Below are positions 40,819 to 45,307 of a stretch of DNA of 45,307 bases, one piece after another (position 1 is the first letter of the stretch; the number at the start of each line of letters is the position of its first letter). Origin of the DNA: CAYPKW01 sp964411425 (GTDB lineage Bacteria > Pseudomonadota > Alphaproteobacteria > Dongiales > Dongiaceae); assembly GCA_964411425.1 (NCBI GenBank), contig CAYPKW010000017.1:1-45307 (forward strand). Reading direction: 5' to 3'. The translations under genes and the position numbers were made by a program. The notes beneath the pieces were generated by a model. The model was not told the origin of the DNA and ran no database searches. It saw only the letters and a list, made by a program, of their open reading frames with translations.

Positions 40819-41805
40819 ATGGTCACAGCGGCCGAGACAGTCACCCCAGAGATGATCGCCGGTCCAGGGTGGTCGGCGCGTTTCCGTGCGGCGCTGCAGC
40901 GCTCCGAAGCTCTGCGCGGCTACCTGCTGTTGTCGCCGACTTTGCTGGTCATGGTCGGCATGATGATCGTGCCGCTCGCGGGGCTGATCGCGCTAAGCTT
41001 CTGGCGCCAAGACTACTTCACCATCGACCGCACCTTCACGCTCGACAACTATTGGGCGATCGTCAAGCCGGCCGCCGAGCCCGCCGCCGAGGGCGGCGCG
41101 TTCCAGTTCTTCGAAAACCCGATCTACCTCAAGCTGCTCCTCAAGTCGCTGTGGATGTCGTTGAGCGCCACCATGGCGGTGGTCCTGCTCGCCTATCCGA
41201 TGGCCTACTTCCTCGCCTTCCGCGTGACGCGGCACAAGATGGTGTGGCTCATCCTCATCACGGTGCCGTTCTGGACCAGCTACCTGCTCCGCGTGTTCGC
41301 CTGGAAGATCATCCTCGGCTTCAACGGCGTCATCAATTCCGGGTTGATCGGCCTCGGCATCATCTCCGAGCCGCTCGAGTTCCTGCTGTACAACCCGTTC
41401 GCGGTCACCCTCACGCTGGCGCACGCCTGGGCCGCCTTCGCCATCCTGCCGATTTACGTGTCGCTGGAGAAGATCGACCGCTCGCTGCTCGAGGCGGCGA
41501 CCGACCTGGGCGACGGGCCGGTGCAACGTTTCCTCAGAGTGACGCTGCCGCTGTCCATGCCGGGCACCATCTCGGCGATCCTGCTGGTTTTCATCCCGAC
41601 CGTCGGCGACTACGTGACGCCGAGCCTGGTGGGCGGCACCTCGGGCATCATGATCGGCAACGTGATCCTGTCGCTGTTCGGCAAGGCCAACAACTGGCCG
41701 CTGGGGGCGGCGGTCTCGCTCGGCATGATGCTGGTGGTGACCTTGCTGGTCTGCCTGTTCCTGTGGCTGGTCGGCTACGGCAAGATGCGCCGGCGCGCGG
41801 CGTAA
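40819..41805 (+). CDS. ABC transporter permease (PotB-like)
   Basis: 328 aa inner-membrane permease. Six helices, the first at about residues 37-60 (LLLSPTLLVMVGMMIVPLAGL). The periplasmic loop is long for the family (about 75-110). The ATPase-contact EAA loop reads EAATDLGDGPVQRFLRVTLP (about 230-249). It pairs with the second permease, whose gene begins three bases after its stop. The ribosome site is not strong. Amine or polyamine uptake is inferred from the set of four proteins. Confidence 0.92.
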   Translation: MVTAAETVTPEMIAGPGWSARFRAALQRSEALRGYLLLSPTLLVMVGMMIVPLAGLIALSFWRQDYFTIDRTFTLDNYWAIVKPAAEPAAEGGAFQFFENPIYLKLLLKSLWMSLSATMAVVLLAYPMAYFLAFRVTRHKMVWLILITVPFWTSYLLRVFAWKIILGFNGVINSGLIGLGIISEPLEFLLYNPFAVTLTLAHAWAAFAILPIYVSLEKIDRSLLEAATDLGDGPVQRFLRVTLPLSMPGTISAILLVFIPTVGDYVTPSLVGGTSGIMIGNVILSLFGKANNWPLGAAVSLGMMLVVTLLVCLFLWLVGYGKMRRRAA

Positions 41806-41808
41806 GCG

Positions 41809-42612
41809 ATGAAGCCCCGCGCCGACCTCCTGCTCCTCTACGCGATCGGCTTCCTGGGCTTCGTCTATCTGCCGGTGCTGCTGCTGCCGATGTTCTCGGT
41901 CAACGACAGCCTGTACGTGGCCTTCCCGCTGAAGGGGTTCACCCTCAAGTGGTACGACCAGATGATCAACGACAGACGCCTGATCGAGGCCTTTCGCAAC
42001 AGCGTCCAGGTCGGCGCCATCGTCGCCGTCATCAGCACGGCCTTCGGACTGCTGGCGGCCAAGGCGGTGACCCGCTTTCGCCTGCCGGGCGGCGGCCCGG
42101 TCACCGGCGTCATCATGCTGCCGCTGGTGGTTCCGGGCATCATCCTCGGCATCGCCCTCCTGGTGATCGCGCGCAAGCTGCTGGACCTGGATTTGTCGCT
42201 GTGGACGATTACCGCTGGGCACGTGCTATTGTGCGTGCCGTTTTCCATGCTGGTGCTGGTGTCGCGTCTCGAAGGCTTCGACAAGAACCTCGAGGAGGCC
42301 TCGCTCGACCTCGGCGAGAACGGCTGGCGGACCTTCTGGCGGGTGACCTTCCCGCTCGCGCTGCCGGGGGTCGTCGCCAGCCTGCTGCTGTGCTTCACCA
42401 CCTCGTTCGACGAGTTCGTGCTCGCCTTCTTCCTGGCGGGCAACGAGACGACGCTGCCGATCTTCATTTTCAGCTCGCTGCGCTTTCCCGCCAGGTTGCC
42501 CGGCACGCTGGCGCTCGGCAGCTCCATCCTCATCGCCTCCTTCGTCCTGGTGACCTTTTCGGAGTGGCTGCGCCGGCGCGGCGTCGAGGGCGCCGCCCCC
42601 GGAGGCCTGTGA
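41809..42612 (+). CDS. ABC transporter permease (PotC-like)
   Basis: 267 aa second permease. Six helices; N-terminal FLGFVYLPVLLLPMFSVNDS (about 14-33) and the EAA loop EEASLDLGENGWRTFWRVTF (about 162-181). Spacing to the PotB-like gene is three bases and to the ATPase gene eight, so all three form one transcript. The FKLKWYDQMINDRRL-type stretch after helix 1 (here TLKWYDQMINDRR) is typical of PotC. Confidence 0.92.
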   Translation: MKPRADLLLLYAIGFLGFVYLPVLLLPMFSVNDSLYVAFPLKGFTLKWYDQMINDRRLIEAFRNSVQVGAIVAVISTAFGLLAAKAVTRFRLPGGGPVTGVIMLPLVVPGIILGIALLVIARKLLDLDLSLWTITAGHVLLCVPFSMLVLVSRLEGFDKNLEEASLDLGENGWRTFWRVTFPLALPGVVASLLLCFTTSFDEFVLAFFLAGNETTLPIFIFSSLRFPARLPGTLALGSSILIASFVLVTFSEWLRRRGVEGAAPGGL

Positions 42613-42620
42613 GACCGCCC

Positions 42621-43718
<1,098 letters not shown>

Positions 43719-43719
43719 C

Positions 43720-43737
43720 GCCCGATCGGGCTTCTTC
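43720..43737 (+). terminator. Weak terminator candidate
   Basis: GCCCGATCGGGC, a self-complementary 12-mer two bases after the ATPase stop, followed by TTCTTC. The stem is short and the T run interrupted, so termination is only suggested by position. Confidence 0.35.
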
Positions 43738-43800
43738 GCGGGTGAGAAGGGGCCTCGTCCTTAGCGTCTATTCACGGCCACAGCAGGTTCTGCACGAGCG

Positions 43801-44304
43801 ATGCGACAGATGGCCTTAATCAGAGAACTCAAACTCATAGCGAGAGGGGGTCGCCGACTTGGCGCATTCAAGCGTGCACGCCAGAAAGGCATGTCGGTCG
43901 AGGACGCGCGCGCCTACTCGGACCAACTTTGCCCGCCGACAGCGGACGACATCGCATATGAGGACGGACTGCGCTCGAGCAAAGGCGTCTGGGTCGCGGC
44001 GCGGTACTCGGTGGGGCTGAGCCGCACGGCACGTCGGAGCGAGACGGGCGTATCAGGTTTTCCTTGGTTCAGTGCGCTCTCGTTGCTGTATCCGATCGGT
44101 GCAACGATTTACATTGCGACACGTACGCCTGCCCCTCCCATAATGATCGCAGGATATGGACTGGCAAATTTTGGCTACCTTCTTTTCGCAGCAGGAGTCT
44201 TCACTGGAACATTTGGCGTGTTCGGCCTGAAGAAGCGTTGGCAGATTCTTATGCTAGCCGTTGTCTGTTTTGCAATCGGGACGCTGCTATCGAACATCGA
44301 CTGA
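43801..44304 (+). CDS. Hypothetical membrane protein, 167 aa
   Basis: Not recognised. Starts at 43801 (MRQM; a second ATG at 43810). The first 80 residues are basic and polar (ELKLIARGGRRLGAFKRARQ), then come three hydrophobic helices at about 88-105, 112-138 and 147-163. Base and codon use are clearly less GC-rich than the neighbouring ABC genes (for example CTCAAACTCATAGCG), which suggests a later arrival. No clear ribosome site. It ends 35 bases before a MITE-like inverted repeat. Confidence 0.55.
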   Translation: MRQMALIRELKLIARGGRRLGAFKRARQKGMSVEDARAYSDQLCPPTADDIAYEDGLRSSKGVWVAARYSVGLSRTARRSETGVSGFPWFSALSLLYPIGATIYIATRTPAPPIMIAGYGLANFGYLLFAAGVFTGTFGVFGLKKRWQILMLAVVCFAIGTLLSNID

Positions 44305-44338
44305 AACACGCTCGCAGCGGCTGAAAGGCGGCTAAATG

Positions 44339-44421
44339 GGGACGGTATATAATTAGGATAGTTATCCCGGACAGAGTGCTTTCTTGGCCGTCCCTGGTTG
44401 AAGGAAATTATATACCGTCCC
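44339..44421. repeat. MITE-like element with 16-base inverted ends
   Basis: GGGACGGTATATAATT at 44339-44354 and its exact reverse complement at 44406-44421 bound an 83-base segment. The interior has no open frame of note. Short elements with GGGACGGT ends are reminiscent of non-autonomous or RAYT-associated repeats, but no transposase is present here. As RNA it would form one long hairpin. No second copy in the window. Confidence 0.65.
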
Positions 44422-44500
44422 TAATATACACTGCAATTGCTGCAATTGGCGTGGGAGCTTTCGCTATCGTCGCTCGATCGCCTCCTCTGTGCTTCCTCTG

Positions 44501-45139
44501 TCAGCCCGGCTTAGCCCCGTGCGCCGCGCGCTTCCATTGCTCGTTCTCGAGCAGGGTCGTGCGCGAGACTCTCAGGTTGGCGCAGCCCTTGATGGACTGA
44601 ATGGTGGCCCTCACCGCCTCGAGCAGAGGCTTTGGCATCCACGGGTTCATCGTGATCACACGAATGCAGGAAAGCTCGATGTCGAATTCTTTCGCGTCGC
44701 AATCCTCCTCGTGGCCCACATACACGAGGCGGAACTCGCACTCGTCCTCATAAGGCACCCGCTTCAAGAACGGCAGGTCGTGGAGCTTCGGCCTGACCTT
44801 CGATAGATCCTTGATCTTTTTGTAGCGCACCGCCTGGGTCTTGATCCCCTCGATTCTATTGACGCATTCGAGCATCCGGTCGCGCTCGAACTCGATGCAG
44901 ACGCCATCAGTCCCGCGCGTGAACACGGCCCAAAGGTGATACCTCTCGGGCGCCTCCGAGAAGCACAGCGCCAGCACTGCCTTGGCCTCCGACTTCTCCT
45001 TATACTGTTGCATGAAATAGGCGTCGTTCCGGTCCTCCCAGGTCGCCGGGCTGAGCAGGGTTAGCTTCCGGCTTCTCAGAAGGTGCAGAAGCGCCGGCAG
45101 GCTGGTGTACCTGCGTAGCACGTTGTCGCTATCGGTCAT
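44501..45139 (-). CDS. DUF2971 family protein
   Basis: 212 aa, start at 45139 behind GGGGAC. N-terminal LRRYTSLPALLHLLRSRKLT (about 8-27), then LLSPATWEDRNDAYF (the W-x-D-x-x-D segment), LCFSEAPERYHLWAVFTRGTDGVCIEF (about 58-84) and YEDECEFRLVYV (about 131-142): these are the landmarks of DUF2971. Proteins of this family are often found in accessory regions and some in defence islands; the function is not established. It sits between a MITE-like repeat and an apparent insertion-sequence end, so probable acquisition. Confidence 0.85.
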   Translation of the reverse strand: MTDSDNVLRRYTSLPALLHLLRSRKLTLLSPATWEDRNDAYFMQQYKEKSEAKAVLALCFSEAPERYHLWAVFTRGTDGVCIEFERDRMLECVNRIEGIKTQAVRYKKIKDLSKVRPKLHDLPFLKRVPYEDECEFRLVYVGHEEDCDAKEFDIELSCIRVITMNPWMPKPLLEAVRATIQSIKGCANLRVSRTTLLENEQWKRAAHGAKPG

Positions 45140-45170
45140 GTCGCGTCCCCTGTTCCGTCCGGTCGCTCAC

Positions 45171-45307
45171 TAGCAGGCTGCTGAAAAACGCGATTGAACG
45201 GGTGAATTTCTGTTGTGACGGCGCCGGCAGGCGGTTGGGGATGGCTGGGTTATTGATCTTTGGCGGGTTGGCTGGACGATGCAGGGGGTCATTTTCGGTG
45301 CTCCGGG
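45171..45307. mobile_element. Probable insertion-sequence end, cut by window edge
   Basis: The sequence TAGCAGGCTGCTGAAAAACG begins here, a type of terminus met at the ends of several insertion sequences (IS1182-like elements often have CAGCAG...TTTTTCA ends). The remaining 117 bases have no open frame. The transposase would lie beyond the window. Family is uncertain. Confidence 0.4.

Noticed and set aside
44376..44600. 74-codon frame starting in the MITE-like repeat
   Set aside because: Runs antisense into the DUF2971 gene and has no ribosome site or recognisable family.

Overview
The window is GC-rich, with dense operons, frequent 4-base ATGA/GTGA stop/start overlaps and very high third-position GC. 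The gene content points to an alphaproteobacterium of Rhodospirillales/Caulobacterales type: a bacterial ceramide (sphingolipid) gene cluster, TRAP and polyamine-type ABC uptake systems, DUF1127/DUF6455 and DUF1194 proteins. The assignment rests on gene content only, since there is no rRNA or other marker gene.

Layout. 1-1612: small hypothetical genes and a palindromic intergenic repeat. 1623-7125 (minus strand): a catabolic block with a Tat-exported TakP-like TRAP binding protein, DctQ, DctM, an amidase-signature hydrolase and a class II aldolase/adducin protein. 7251-9613 (plus): DUF1194 secreted von Willebrand protein, YdjA-type nitroreductase, DUF1127/DUF6455 cysteine protein behind a perfect FNR-type box, and a small membrane protein. 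9655-15625 (plus): a respiratory operon behind a second perfect FNR-type box placed at -41.5 to a plausible -10. It encodes a one-helix protein, a CuA subunit II, a B-family (ba3-like) haem-copper subunit I, a SCO/SenC protein, a fusion of dihaem cytochrome b with 2x[4Fe-4S] ferredoxin and MvhD domains, an unknown anchored protein and a hemerythrin. Subunit I keeps every metal-ligand histidine but has Gln where the cross-linked active-site Tyr of oxygen reductases lies. With the II-I-SenC order this suggests an NO reductase of the sNOR (NorSY-SenC) kind rather than an oxidase. A perfect hairpin and tRNA-Asn follow.

16185-37680: a large sphingolipid island. The core is serine palmitoyltransferase, dedicated ACP, CerR-like reductase, fatty acyl-AMP ligase and an MsbA-like ABC exporter (minus, 35477 to 29320), with a 19-bp palindromic operator candidate in front of acp-spt. 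A second minus-strand run (26117 to 16927) carries metallophosphoesterase, HIT protein, LptF, LptG, sulfotransferase, ATP-grasp protein, fatty-acid-hydroxylase-family protein, GNAT-family candidate ceramide synthase (bCerS) and a nucleotidyltransferase. Divergent from it lies a three-gene set (26219-29312): CDP-alcohol phosphotransferase, DAGK-family lipid kinase and Tam41-like cytidylyltransferase. Together these could take ceramide to ceramide-1-phosphate, then CDP-ceramide, then a phosphosphingolipid. The island also holds a LicC-like cytidylyltransferase, a glycosyltransferase-like protein and an ELM1-family protein.

38038-43718: a polyamine-type system of class III aminotransferase and binding protein (minus) divergent from two permeases and an ATPase (plus), with a strong intercistronic hairpin. 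43801-45307: a lower-GC tail that looks recently acquired, with an orphan membrane protein, an 83-bp MITE-like inverted repeat, a DUF2971 gene and what looks like the end of an insertion sequence cut by the window edge. No stretch over 300 bases lacks a gene, and I see no CRISPR array and no rRNA.
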